Assembly (NCBI RefSeq): GCF_003854965.1
Contig: NZ_RQPI01000003.1
Location: 248,001-312,000, forward strand
Direction of reading: 5' to 3'
DNA: 64,000 nucleotides
Source of the DNA: Paenibacillus rhizophilus
Lineage (GTDB): Bacteria > Bacillota > Bacilli > Paenibacillales > Paenibacillaceae
The notes beneath the pieces are model-generated. The model saw only the letters and a program-made list of their open reading frames with translations. It made no database searches and had not been told where the DNA came from. The translations under genes and the position numbers were made by a program. Positions 1-8,290 of the stretch are shown here, piece after piece. How positions within the stretch are numbered: position 1 is the stretch's first letter; each line of letters opens with the position of its first letter.

Positions 1-430
1 CGATTTCACGGGAACAATCCCAAGCATCCGAGGGTTCCAGATGGTGGGGGGTTAATACAACATCATAGTAACTGAGCATTTGTTCGATTTCGTTAAACGG
101 CTTAAACACATACATCTCCGGATCAAGATAGACAATATGCTCTTCCCCCGGAAAGGCTTCAAGAAGATAGGTTAACAGCCGCCCCTTCATCGCCGTGCCG
201 CATTGGAGGGAATTAAACTTGAATATATAGTTGTCAAAATCCTCAAATCCGAGGTAAGCGGAGATTTCTCTGGCCGTAAAAATCCAGTCAACATCCGGCA
301 AGGTTCCCGCCTGAGTCTCTTCAACCAGGCAGACTAAAACTTTGGCGAAAGGCATTTGCCGTTTGACTGAATTTGCCATAAGCCTTGCTTGGGCTAATCC
401 GGACGCATTAACTACCGTACCGATAATCAA
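1..430 (-). CDS. Glycosyltransferase-like protein, 3' part cut by window edge
   Basis: This reading frame runs leftwards off the window, so only about the first 143 residues are present. It starts MIIGTVVNASGLAQARL and contains a YLDPEMYVFKPF segment followed by VVLTPHH. That pattern (acidic D-P-E motif after a hydrophobic strand) is typical of nucleotide-sugar glycosyltransferases of the GT-A fold, where the acidic motif binds metal and nucleotide sugar. The start is uncertain. A TTG at 428-430 lies 10 bases from an AGGAGG at 441-446; an ATT at 431-433 is the only alternative before an in-frame stop. It lies head-to-head with the glycan genes from 951, so a role in the same surface glycan is plausible. 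The precise family cannot be named without the C-terminus. Confidence 0.6.
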   Translation of the reverse strand, partial: MIIGTVVNASGLAQARLMANSVKRQMPFAKVLVCLVEETQAGTLPDVDWIFTAREISAYLGFEDFDNYIFKFNSLQCGTAMKGRLLTYLLEAFPGEEHIVYLDPEMYVFKPFNEIEQMLSYYDVVLTPHHLEPSDAWDCSREI

Positions 431-950
431 AATAGGTCATCCTCCTTATTCTGGTATCCGAATACTGCAGTATATAGGTTGCATTCGTATACCGGAACGG
501 CGCCTGTCTCCCTAATGGCACTCCAAATTCAACTCATGACGGGGTCGAGCAAGGATGCCGGGAAGTGCCCCAACATCTGTACCTCGCGTGATTGAATGTG
601 AAAAATATTACAAATCCGAGCGTCATTCATGAACGCTTTGGGTCCGGACGAAGGCTGCTTATCCACTCGTCGATGTAAGAAGCTACATTGATAGTAGCTT
701 TATAGCAGCTTTCGGCACGCAAAAAGAATGCCCCCTTCCGAATTAAATCCCCAGGCGGCGGCAACTCCCTCCAGCAGGGGCGATTTGCCGCTGCCGTTCT
801 CCCCTAAGTCCAGGCCTACATGTCCAGCTTGTACGGTTGCCGGAGGGCATCTGCCAATTTATCGCCATTACGGACAGGTGTCCATGAGGCGGATATCTCC
901 GAAGCATATAACTATACTGTCATCAGAATACGACAGGGTAGGGTGAGGCT
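431..950. other. Divergent intergenic region, no gene supported
   Basis: About 520 bases lie between two divergent glycan genes. A stem-loop with 7-bp perfect arms (AAGCTAC / GTAGCTT, 680-686 and 694-700) is followed by a third AGCTTT-type copy but no T-run, so it is more likely an operator or RNA structure than a terminator. An open frame at 728-946 has no good ribosome binding site and a composition unlike a protein. I could not identify a convincing promoter here. Confidence 0.5.
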
Positions 951-2048
951 GTGAAAGCGAAGATATTGCAGGAGCGAAATCAGGGCTACCGTGACGGCTA
1001 CCGGCAGGGCTACCATCTTGGTCTGTGCGAAGCTGTGAAACGGTTGAATCCGGTTTCTGCCGGTCTCCAGCGTCCCTTAAGGCTGATGTATGTCCCGCAG
1101 GGATTCGATGCGATTGACGCCGGGGTAACGGAGGCGCTGACCGGTCTCGTTACCGAGCTGATCGTATGCCCGGCGCAGGCCATGCTGGAGACCGCTGTCC
1201 GGGAATCTCCGGAAGCGGTGCTGGTCATGAACGGGCTGCATGTATTTCCGGATGACCATTTGGAGCAGATCGTGGAAATCCGCAGGAGGGGCATCTCCAC
1301 CGCCATCTGGTTTGTCGACGACCCTTATTTTACGCAGGATACGGCTGTTCTTTGCCGGCATTACGATCATGTCTTTACGCACGAGCTGGGATGTGTGGAA
1401 TTTTACCGGTCACATGGAGTGGGATCGGTGCATTATTTACCGCTGTGCGTCAATCCGGGAATGTTCAACCCCCGCCGCACCGGGCCGGAGTATTGCTATG
1501 ACATCGTTTTTATAGGCAATGCTTTTTTTAACCGGACCGAGCTGTTCGACCGTCTGGCCCCTCTGTTAATCCGGCACCGGACACTTATCGTCGGCGGATT
1601 CTGGGAGCGGCTCAGAACGTACGACACGCTGTCTCCGTTCATCCACAATGGCTTTATTCCTCCGGAGGAAACGGCGAATTATTACAGCGGCTCGAAGCTC
1701 GTCATCAATATTCACCGTCCCTGGGAGTCGGGACAGGATAACCGCAATTCGTATCACATTCCCGGAAGATCCATCAACCCGCGAACCTATGAGATCAGTG
1801 CTTGCGGCGCGATGCAGATTACGGATGTACGGGAGGATCTGGCGAAACATTACCGGCCGGGTTATGACCTGGAGACCTTCGGCTCGCCCGAGGAACTGGA
1901 ATCCAAAATTGAATACTATCTGAAACACGAGAAAGCCCGGCGGAATTTCGCCTTGAGAGCTCTTCGCACGACACTTCAGAACCATACCTTTGCAGCCCGG
2001 CTGCCAAGGCTGCTTGATGTGATCGACGAGACGCGAACGAGACATTAA
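951..2048 (+). CDS. CgeB-like glycosyltransferase, copy 1
   Basis: 365 residues. The N-terminus carries a short repeat (GYRDGYRQGYHLG), then a Rossmann-like half with AIWFVDDPYFTQD and a C-terminal half with VFIGNAFFNR, GSKLVINIHRP and NPRTYEISACGA. These are the landmarks of the CgeB/DUF3880 group of GT-B fold glycosyltransferases. In Bacillus subtilis CgeB is a spore-maturation protein of the outermost spore layer under sigma-K and GerE control. The start is a GTG preceded by GGGTGAGG. The gene is followed after 21 bases by a paralogue, so they form one transcription unit. The sugar donor and acceptor cannot be read from sequence. Family assignment is fairly firm; the spore role is inference from CgeB and from other spore genes in the window. 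Confidence 0.75.
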   Translation: MKAKILQERNQGYRDGYRQGYHLGLCEAVKRLNPVSAGLQRPLRLMYVPQGFDAIDAGVTEALTGLVTELIVCPAQAMLETAVRESPEAVLVMNGLHVFPDDHLEQIVEIRRRGISTAIWFVDDPYFTQDTAVLCRHYDHVFTHELGCVEFYRSHGVGSVHYLPLCVNPGMFNPRRTGPEYCYDIVFIGNAFFNRTELFDRLAPLLIRHRTLIVGGFWERLRTYDTLSPFIHNGFIPPEETANYYSGSKLVINIHRPWESGQDNRNSYHIPGRSINPRTYEISACGAMQITDVREDLAKHYRPGYDLETFGSPEELESKIEYYLKHEKARRNFALRALRTTLQNHTFAARLPRLLDVIDETRTRH

Positions 2049-2069
2049 TTAAAAAGGAGCGAGTGTACG

Positions 2070-3203
2070 ATGAGCAAAGATTTCATTCTTCCTTTCTCGC
2101 CGCTTCCCCTCACGCCGGCTGAGCAAGCGAAGCTGCGGGGGAGGTTGAACGGTTTTAAGAGCGGCTATGATGAAGGCTATTTCCGCGGTCGTTTGGCCAT
2201 TCTGGACGGCCGTCCCGAAGAGCCGCTGCCCGTACGCGATATTCATGTCATGTACGTCGCTTCCGGCAAAGGCTACCCCTATTCCCCGCTGGACGAAGCT
2301 GTACTGTCATCGCTGCAAAGCCTAACGGCGGCAGTGACGGTGACGGATGTCCGTCAGAACTTGTTAGAACTGGTTGTCGCCAACAAGCCGGACTTGGTCC
2401 TTGTGCTGGACGGAATGGATCTTCCGCTGGAACAAATCGACCGGATTCGGGGAATGGGCATACGTACGGCCATCTGGCTTACGGATGATCCCTACTATAC
2501 CGATTTTACGCTGGGCCTCGTAAATCACTACGATTATGTATTCACGCTGGAACGAAATTGCATCGAATATTACCGGCAGCTTGGCTGTGCGGAGGTCCAT
2601 TATCTGCCGTTTGCGGCATACCGGCCGCATTACCGTCCCACCATTTCCCGAACGTCGATAACACGCGAGGTAAGCTTCATCGGCTCCGCGTATTGGAACC
2701 GGGTCAATTTCTTCCGGGAAATTATGCCGCAGTTGATGGAATTCAATACCGTGATTAACGGAATCTGGTGGGACCGGCTTCCGGAGGCTCCGCTTTACGG
2801 CGACCGGATCGAGATCGGAAAATGGATGTCCCCGCAGGAAACGTCGGTCGCTTACAGCGGTTCGAAAATTGTAATCAATCTCCACCGTTCCCATGTTGAT
2901 GATGTAGCAAACAATAATACGCTGGCAATATCCGCGGCTTCGCCGAATCCCCGGACCTTCGAGATTGCGGCCAGCGGTACGCTTCAGCTGAGCGATGTCC
3001 GGGATGATTTAGCCACCTTCTACAAGCCGGGAGAAGAGATTGTAACATTCAGCACTCCGCTGGAGATGATTGACAAAATCCGTTATTACCTGACGCATGA
3101 GGAGGAACGTCAAGCCATTGCGCTGAAGGGGCTGGAGCGGACACTCCGGGATCATACGTATCCGAAGCGGGTCAATCAGCTGTTAACCACTATATTCGGA
3201 TGA
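2070..3203 (+). CDS. CgeB-like glycosyltransferase, copy 2
   Basis: 377 residues, clearly paralogous to the preceding gene: same order of motifs (GFKSGYDEGYFRG near the N-terminus, TAIWLTDDPYYTDF, SFIGSAYWNRV, GSKIVINLHRS, NPRTFEIAASGT). The ATG follows AAAAAGGAGCGAG at a good distance. Tandem CgeB-like genes often act sequentially on one glycan; here both precede a GT4 enzyme on the same strand. A 280-base gap to the next gene contains no supported gene and may hold a second promoter. Specificity unknown. Confidence 0.75.
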   Translation: MSKDFILPFSPLPLTPAEQAKLRGRLNGFKSGYDEGYFRGRLAILDGRPEEPLPVRDIHVMYVASGKGYPYSPLDEAVLSSLQSLTAAVTVTDVRQNLLELVVANKPDLVLVLDGMDLPLEQIDRIRGMGIRTAIWLTDDPYYTDFTLGLVNHYDYVFTLERNCIEYYRQLGCAEVHYLPFAAYRPHYRPTISRTSITREVSFIGSAYWNRVNFFREIMPQLMEFNTVINGIWWDRLPEAPLYGDRIEIGKWMSPQETSVAYSGSKIVINLHRSHVDDVANNNTLAISAASPNPRTFEIAASGTLQLSDVRDDLATFYKPGEEIVTFSTPLEMIDKIRYYLTHEEERQAIALKGLERTLRDHTYPKRVNQLLTTIFG

Positions 3204-3483
3204 ACATCCGTGGGCTTTGATCTGCCGATTTGTGCTCCTGCCGCGGGCAGTTGTCACATCCGCTTCATCGGCCGCTTTCATACGATAAGCCAAGACGAAT
3301 CCGGTATAGACGCCGGACCATGCGGGAACTTCTTTCCGGTACGGAACTTTGGAAAGCGGCAAGGAATTCTTTCTATTCGGGCGGCGGAACCGGCAGGAGG
3401 TTCCCGCACCGTCCGGGCACTCATACCTAACAGGGAGGTGAGCGGCTGCTCCGAGGTCATCTATCGGAAGCGCCAATACGCCA

Positions 3484-4929
3484 ATGGCTGATAAAGCTGC
3501 CGTTGTCCTTTTTTCCCATGTATCCAATGACAACAGCATAACCGGCGCCGAAAAGCTGCTGCTGTTCTTCGCCCGGGAACTGTCCTCCTACTTTGACTGC
3601 CTGCTTGTCGCTCCTCAGGAAGGAAAGCTGACCCGTCAGGCCCGCCACCATGGAATATCGGTGGAGCTGCTGCCGATTCCGCTTGTGTACGGCATGTATA
3701 CTCCCTATGCGGGACTAGAGGAGGACATCCGATCGTTTCAGGAAGCCAGGGAGTTCAAGGAGATGAAGGCATGGCTGGAACAACGACGCCCCGCCTTCAT
3801 CGTAACAAGCACCTGTGTGCACGTTCTGCCGGCTGTTGCCGCCAAATCGCTGGGCATACCGGTGGTATGGAAGATCAGCGAGATCATTACCGAGAACGAG
3901 AATACTCAGCTGAGCATAAATGTGATCGACCGGTTCAGCGATCAGATTATCTGCATATCGCAAACGGCGGCTCTTTCTTTTACGGAGGAAATTCGGGCAA
4001 GTAAAATTGCACTGCTTCCGCCTACCTGGGATGACAAAGGGATGATGACGGGAGCGTGGAGCAAGCTGAGAGGTGAACGCCGGCGCGAACTGAGCGTAAA
4101 GCCCGGAAATCCGCTCGTCGGCTACATCTCTTCATTTATTATCTGGGAAAAAGGGCTGGAGCATTTTATTCATATGGCCATACTCGTGGCACAGCAGCGT
4201 CCGGATGTCCGTTTCCTTGTTATCGGCGAGCCTCGCGACAAGGAATACTACAGCCGCTGCAAACGCCGGGTGAAGCTGGAGGGTTTGTCCTCCCGCTTCC
4301 GGTTTGAGGGCTATGAGGAATCGCTTTCGGAGGCCTACTGCGCCATGGATGTACTGGTCGTTCCGAGCCTCGTCCGCGAGGGCTTTGGCATGACCGCCAT
4401 GGAAGGACTCTCGTTCGGCACGCCGGTCGTCGCTTATGATTCCGGCGGATTGGGCGAGATCATGCGGGCCGTAGATTGCAGCGAAGGCCTGGTTCCGCCG
4501 GAGAACAGCGAAGCGCTCGCGGAGCGCGTCGAAGCCCTGCTCGCGCAGCCGGTGCTGGCGGCAACCATCGGCGCCAGGTCACGCGGCCGGGTGATCGGCC
4601 TCTACGGCCCGGCGGCCTACCGCGAGCGCCTGCGCGGGCTGGCGGAGGCGTGGCTCCTCCGCTGGACCGGACCGGCCGCGGCGGCGGTCCCGGCGCCGGC
4701 GGAGCCGCCCGCCGGCGAGGCCGCGGGCGAAAGCGCGGCGCCCGCGCAAGCCCCGCAGCGCTCGCCGCGGGGGCGCCGCGCAGCGAAGCGGCGCGGCCGG
4801 CTCCGGCGCAAGCTGGCCCGCCGCGCCGTGACGCCCCGGAGCGCGCGGCGGGTGAAACGCCCCCGCCGCACATCCCGGCGGCGGCGGACATCCCGCAAGC
4901 GCCGAAGCGCTGCGGCGCGGCGCCGGTAG
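3484..4929 (+). CDS. GT4 family glycosyltransferase with arginine-rich C-terminal tail
   Basis: 481 residues. The first 395 or so form a normal GT-B/GT4 enzyme: N-terminal acceptor domain with SNDNSITGAEKLLLFFARE, then YISSFIIWEKGLEHFI, FLVIGEPRD, FEGYEESLSEAYCAMDVLVVPS and the donor-binding EGFGMTAMEGLSFGTPVVAYD (E-x7-E motif). From about residue 396 the protein becomes Ala/Pro-rich and then extremely basic (dense RR, RRR and KRR runs to the stop). The DNA for this tail (about 4480-4930) is far more GC-rich than the rest. The tail could bind polyanions such as teichoic acid or a phosphoglycan, or anchor the enzyme in the spore coat; that is inference. The start at 3484 is an ATG without a strong ribosome binding site, so the N-terminus is less certain. 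Confidence 0.8.
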   Translation: MADKAAVVLFSHVSNDNSITGAEKLLLFFARELSSYFDCLLVAPQEGKLTRQARHHGISVELLPIPLVYGMYTPYAGLEEDIRSFQEAREFKEMKAWLEQRRPAFIVTSTCVHVLPAVAAKSLGIPVVWKISEIITENENTQLSINVIDRFSDQIICISQTAALSFTEEIRASKIALLPPTWDDKGMMTGAWSKLRGERRRELSVKPGNPLVGYISSFIIWEKGLEHFIHMAILVAQQRPDVRFLVIGEPRDKEYYSRCKRRVKLEGLSSRFRFEGYEESLSEAYCAMDVLVVPSLVREGFGMTAMEGLSFGTPVVAYDSGGLGEIMRAVDCSEGLVPPENSEALAERVEALLAQPVLAATIGARSRGRVIGLYGPAAYRERLRGLAEAWLLRWTGPAAAAVPAPAEPPAGEAAGESAAPAQAPQRSPRGRRAAKRRGRLRRKLARRAVTPRSARRVKRPRRTSRRRRTSRKRRSAAARRR

Positions 4930-5025
4930 CTGCGCCGGGCCGCCGGGATGCACCGGGTTAATCCGGGCTTTGCGCTTGCCGGCGTTCGGCCCGCTCCCAT
5001 TGGCGCTTGCCCTGAGCAAATAGAA

Positions 5026-5213
5026 GGAAATCCTCCGGCTAATTTTTTATAGTCAAACCTTTTCAAAGTATATAGTGGAAATCCTCCGTCTAATTTCTGC
5101 ATTTTTTCTCAGTTCCGTTCAAATCGGCGCATTTACAGGGAGAAATTCCAGTTATTTTAGAATCGGGCTTTAATAGGCGTGATTAGAGGGAGGAAATCCC
5201 TTTAATAGGCGTG
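5026..5213. repeat. Dispersed intergenic repeat cluster, locus 1
   Basis: Four related short units lie in the gap 4930-5383: GGAAATCCTCCGGCTAATTT at 5026, GGAAATCCTCCGTCTAATTT at 5077, GGGAGAAATTCCAGTTATTT at 5138 and GAGGGAGGAAATCCC at 5186. A 14-base sequence CTTTAATAGGCGTG occurs twice (5168-5181, 5200-5213). The same units recur at 60096-60228, 55 kb away, including the shared flank AATCGGC upstream of the third unit. So this is a dispersed non-coding family. The remaining bases up to 5383 show no gene. Confidence 0.6.
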
Positions 5214-5383
5214 GCGCAGCTTAAAAATTTCGGCTGGCCGGCAGCACCGCAGCCCCAGGAGTCCGGGTCTGGCTCATTGCCGGTTCCTGGCCTGCCTCGC
5301 ATACTTCGCCGGGGTTCGCGCACGGCCTGCCTGCCGGTCCTGAAACTAAATCATCATCAAGATTCGAGCAGGGGAGTGAACGA

Positions 5384-6478
5384 ATGAAAATCATGACCAT
5401 TCTGGGCACGCGACCCGAAATCATTCGCCTAAGCGTAATTATTCCGCTTTTGGACCAGTATGCGGACCGCCATGTGCTGGTGCATACGGGTCAGAATTTT
5501 ACCATCAGTCTAAGCGGCGTTTTCTTTGAGGAACTGGGACTGCGCGCGCCGGATTACGTGCTGCAGGAGAAGCAGGCGGGACTTGGCGGACAGCTGGCCG
5601 CCATGTTCGGCGGGCTGGAGCCGATCCTGCTCAAGGAACGGCCGGACCGCGTCCTGCTGCTCGGCGATACGAACAGCGCGCTCTGCGCCATTCTGGCCGA
5701 GCGGATGGGCATTCCGGTTATTCATATGGAAGCGGGTAACCGCTGCTACGATCTCGGAGTGCCGGAGGAGAAGAACCGGCGCGTCATCGACGCCGTTTCA
5801 ACCGTCAACATGCCCTATACACCGCAGAGCAAGCGGCATCTGACAGCCGAGGGGATTCCGAACGCCCGGATCATGCTCACCGGCAACCCGATCCATGAGG
5901 TTATGACGCATTACGCTCCGCAAATTGCGGCCAGCGATATTCTGGACCGGCTGAGCCTTACGCCGGGGCAGTATTTTCTCGTCACTGCGCACCGCGCCGA
6001 GAACGTTGACCGTCCGGAGCCGCTGCTGGAGATCATGAAAGGCTTAAACTTGATTGCCGAGTACTTCGGCGTCCGTCTGATTTGCAGCATCCATCCCCGT
6101 ACCCGGTCGAAGCTTTCGGACTCCTTTCCGCTGCAGATGCACAGCCTCGTTGAATTTTACGAGCCATTCGGCTTTTTCGATTTTGTCGCTTTGGAGAAGA
6201 ACGCGCGCTGCGCTGTCACCGACAGCGGCACCGTTCAAGAGGAATGCTGCCTGATGGGCGTGCCGACCGTCACGATCCGCCGGACGACCGAGCGCCCGGA
6301 GACGGTGGACTGTGGAAGCAACGTCGTATCCGGAGTGGACAGCGGAAGTATTTTGCGGTGCGTCCGGCTGATGACTTCGATGTACCGCGAATGGGAAGTT
6401 CCGGACGGCTATCTGGTTCCGGATGTTTCATATAAGGTAGTTAAATTTTTACTTGGAGGGAACCTGTATGTTCAATAA
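5384..6478 (+). CDS. wecB: Non-hydrolysing UDP-GlcNAc 2-epimerase family protein
   Basis: 364 residues, usual length for the WecB/MnaA/CapG family. It begins MKIMTILGTRPEIIRLS and has LLLGDTNSALCA, VIHMEAGNRCYDLGVPEEKNR, TAHRAENVD and the C-terminal VTDSGTVQEECCLMGVPTVT. These are the nucleotide-binding and catalytic signatures of the family. The reaction is C2 epimerisation of a UDP-HexNAc. The next two genes encode a CapE-like dehydratase and an RmlD-like reductase with overlapping ends, so the substrate here is probably a UDP-6-deoxy-L-HexNAc (as in CapE/F/G or WbvB/R/D pathways), rather than UDP-GlcNAc to UDP-ManNAc. ATG preceded by GGGGAGTG. Confidence 0.82.
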   Translation: MKIMTILGTRPEIIRLSVIIPLLDQYADRHVLVHTGQNFTISLSGVFFEELGLRAPDYVLQEKQAGLGGQLAAMFGGLEPILLKERPDRVLLLGDTNSALCAILAERMGIPVIHMEAGNRCYDLGVPEEKNRRVIDAVSTVNMPYTPQSKRHLTAEGIPNARIMLTGNPIHEVMTHYAPQIAASDILDRLSLTPGQYFLVTAHRAENVDRPEPLLEIMKGLNLIAEYFGVRLICSIHPRTRSKLSDSFPLQMHSLVEFYEPFGFFDFVALEKNARCAVTDSGTVQEECCLMGVPTVTIRRTTERPETVDCGSNVVSGVDSGSILRCVRLMTSMYREWEVPDGYLVPDVSYKVVKFLLGGNLYVQ

Positions 6479-7454
6479 TCAACGGATTGCGGTTATCGGC
6501 GGTACCGGTTCCTGGGGACATGAGCTGATCCGGCAGCTTCTGCCGCAGAATCCGAAAGAAATTATCATTTTCTCTCGCAGCGAATCCGCCCAGGTCGCCA
6601 TGAGCCGGGAATTCGAGGACAGACGTTTAAGCTTTGTCATCGGTGATATCCGCGATAAGGAAGCTTTGATTGCGGCATGCCGGGGTGTGGATTACTTGTA
6701 CCATCTGGCGGCGCTGAAGCATGTTCCCGTCTGTGAGGATCAGCCCTACGAGGCGCTCAAGACGAATGTTATCGGAACGCAGAACGTTATCGAAGCGGCC
6801 ATAGTGAACAAGGTGAAAAAAGTGATTTATATCTCGACCGACAAGGCGGCCAATCCGTCCAACTTCTATGGCATGACCAAAGCCATCGGCGAGAAGCTGA
6901 TCGTCTACGCGAACCTGCTCGGCTCCAGCACAAAGTTCGTCACGGTGCGGGGCGGAAATGTGCTCGGAACGAACGGCAGCGTCGTCCATTTGTTCATGAA
7001 GCAGATTCGGGAAAAAGGCGAGGTGCGGATTACCGATTTCAACATGACCCGGTTCTTCCTGACGCTCAGCGATGCAATTTCCCTGCTGTTCAAAGCTTCC
7101 GAGGTCAGCGTGGGCGGCGAAATATTCGTGATCACCATGCCGACCTGCCGGATTGTCGATTTGGCCGAAGTGCTCATCGAGGCATCCGACAGACAGCATG
7201 TAAAAATCATCGAGACGGGCATCCGTCCCGGAGAGAAAATCAATGAAATCCTGATGAGCGATTTCGAGAGCCTGACGACCGTAGTATACGACGAGCAATA
7301 TCTTGTCATACTGCCTACGCTTAACATGCCTTATCTGAAGTCGCGGTATCAAGCCTGCGAGCCGGTATCCTTCAGCAGTTTCAGCTCCGCGAACAATCTG
7401 ATGTCCAAACAAGAGATCAAGGATATCCTGATCCGGGGAGGTTTCCTCCAATGA
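6468..7454 (+). CDS. CapE-like UDP-GlcNAc 4,6-dehydratase/epimerase (SDR)
   Basis: 328 residues, extended short-chain dehydrogenase. The nucleotide-binding loop GGTGSWGHELIRQLL lies near the N-terminus, GDIRDKEAL and YLYHLAALKHVP follow, then YISTDKAANPSNFYGMTKA carries the catalytic Y-x3-K. It fits the soluble CapE/FlaA1/WbjB branch that removes water across C4-C6 of UDP-GlcNAc. ATG at 6468 is chosen because GGAGGG (6456-6461) sits 6 bases ahead; an in-frame upstream TTG lies inside that binding site. The gene overlaps the epimerase by 11 bases and the next gene by 4, indicating tight translational coupling. The product is a UDP-4-keto-6-deoxy sugar handed to the reductase next door. Confidence 0.82.
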   Translation: MFNNQRIAVIGGTGSWGHELIRQLLPQNPKEIIIFSRSESAQVAMSREFEDRRLSFVIGDIRDKEALIAACRGVDYLYHLAALKHVPVCEDQPYEALKTNVIGTQNVIEAAIVNKVKKVIYISTDKAANPSNFYGMTKAIGEKLIVYANLLGSSTKFVTVRGGNVLGTNGSVVHLFMKQIREKGEVRITDFNMTRFFLTLSDAISLLFKASEVSVGGEIFVITMPTCRIVDLAEVLIEASDRQHVKIIETGIRPGEKINEILMSDFESLTTVVYDEQYLVILPTLNMPYLKSRYQACEPVSFSSFSSANNLMSKQEIKDILIRGGFLQ

Positions 7455-8290
7455 AGCTGCTGATCCTCGGCGGAAACGGCATGGCGGGGCATATGCTGGC
7501 AGATTACTTCCGCCTTCAGGGAAAGCACGAGGTTTTTCACACTACCCGGGACAAAAGCGATCACAAGGGACTCGTACTGGATGCGGACGATATTGCCGCT
7601 GTGGAGAGAACGGTGAGTATCGTCTCGCCTCACTGCATCATTAACGCGCTTGGCGTACTTAACCAAGCCGCGGAAGACCATAAAATCGCAGCCTATCACA
7701 TCAACAGTTTCCTTCCCCATCGTCTGCGGCGTGCAGCCGACGCTGTATCCGCCCGGCTGATCCACATCAGCACCGACTGCGTGTTCGAGGGAACACGCGG
7801 CGGATACACGGAGGAGGATGCGCCGGACGGAACCTCCGTTTACGCGGTTACGAAGGCGCTCGGCGAGGTTTGCGATTTCGGCCATCTGACGATCCGTACA
7901 TCGATTATCGGACCGGAAATCCGTAAAGCAGGCATCGGCCTTATGGGATGGTTCCTGGCGCAGTCCGGCAAGGTTCCCGGCTACCGACGTGTCATGTGGA
8001 ACGGGGTGACGACGCTGGAGCTGGCCAAAGCCATCGATCGTCTGATCGATTCTGAAGTGTCAGGTCTGATTCATCTGGCCCATCCCCAGCCGGTCAGTAA
8101 ATACGAGCTGCTCGGGATGATTCAGGCGGCCTTTCACAAGACCGACGCCGAGATTGTTCCCGATGACGTTCATGTACAGGACCGGACTCTGGTCAGCACG
8201 CGACTGGACGTAGCCTTTCGTCTGCCCTCCTACCCTGATATGCTTGCCGAGCTTGCGGAATGGATGCAGCAAAGCCGGAGATATTCATGA
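7451..8290 (+). CDS. RmlD-like sugar-nucleotide reductase
   Basis: 279 residues. MKLLILGGNGMAGHMLADYF is the NAD(P)-binding loop; CIINALGVLNQAAEDH, HISTDCVFEG and YAVTKALGE (catalytic Y-x3-K) are the RmlD landmarks. It probably reduces the C4 keto group of the UDP-6-deoxy-HexNAc made by the preceding enzyme. It lacks the extra C-terminal cupin domain of CapF/WbjC (about 370 residues), so it looks more like WbvR of the UDP-L-RhaNAc/QuiNAc route than the FucNAc route; that is inference. The start overlaps the dehydratase stop (ATGA) and its own stop overlaps the next ATG in the same way. Confidence 0.75.
   Translation: MKLLILGGNGMAGHMLADYFRLQGKHEVFHTTRDKSDHKGLVLDADDIAAVERTVSIVSPHCIINALGVLNQAAEDHKIAAYHINSFLPHRLRRAADAVSARLIHISTDCVFEGTRGGYTEEDAPDGTSVYAVTKALGEVCDFGHLTIRTSIIGPEIRKAGIGLMGWFLAQSGKVPGYRRVMWNGVTTLELAKAIDRLIDSEVSGLIHLAHPQPVSKYELLGMIQAAFHKTDAEIVPDDVHVQDRTLVSTRLDVAFRLPSYPDMLAELAEWMQQSRRYS

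Noticed and set aside
728..946. 72-residue open frame before the first CgeB-like gene
   Set aside because: No ribosome binding site, no recognisable family and a composition unlike the neighbouring proteins; likely leader DNA.
3210..3491. 93-residue open frame between the second CgeB-like gene and the GT4 gene
   Set aside because: No binding site, Cys/Arg/Pro-rich random composition, and overlaps the GT4 start.
4460..5102. Several long Ala/Arg/Pro frames on both strands in the GC-rich tail of the GT4 gene
   Set aside because: Very high GC removes stop codons in all frames; only the plus-strand frame continues a recognisable enzyme.
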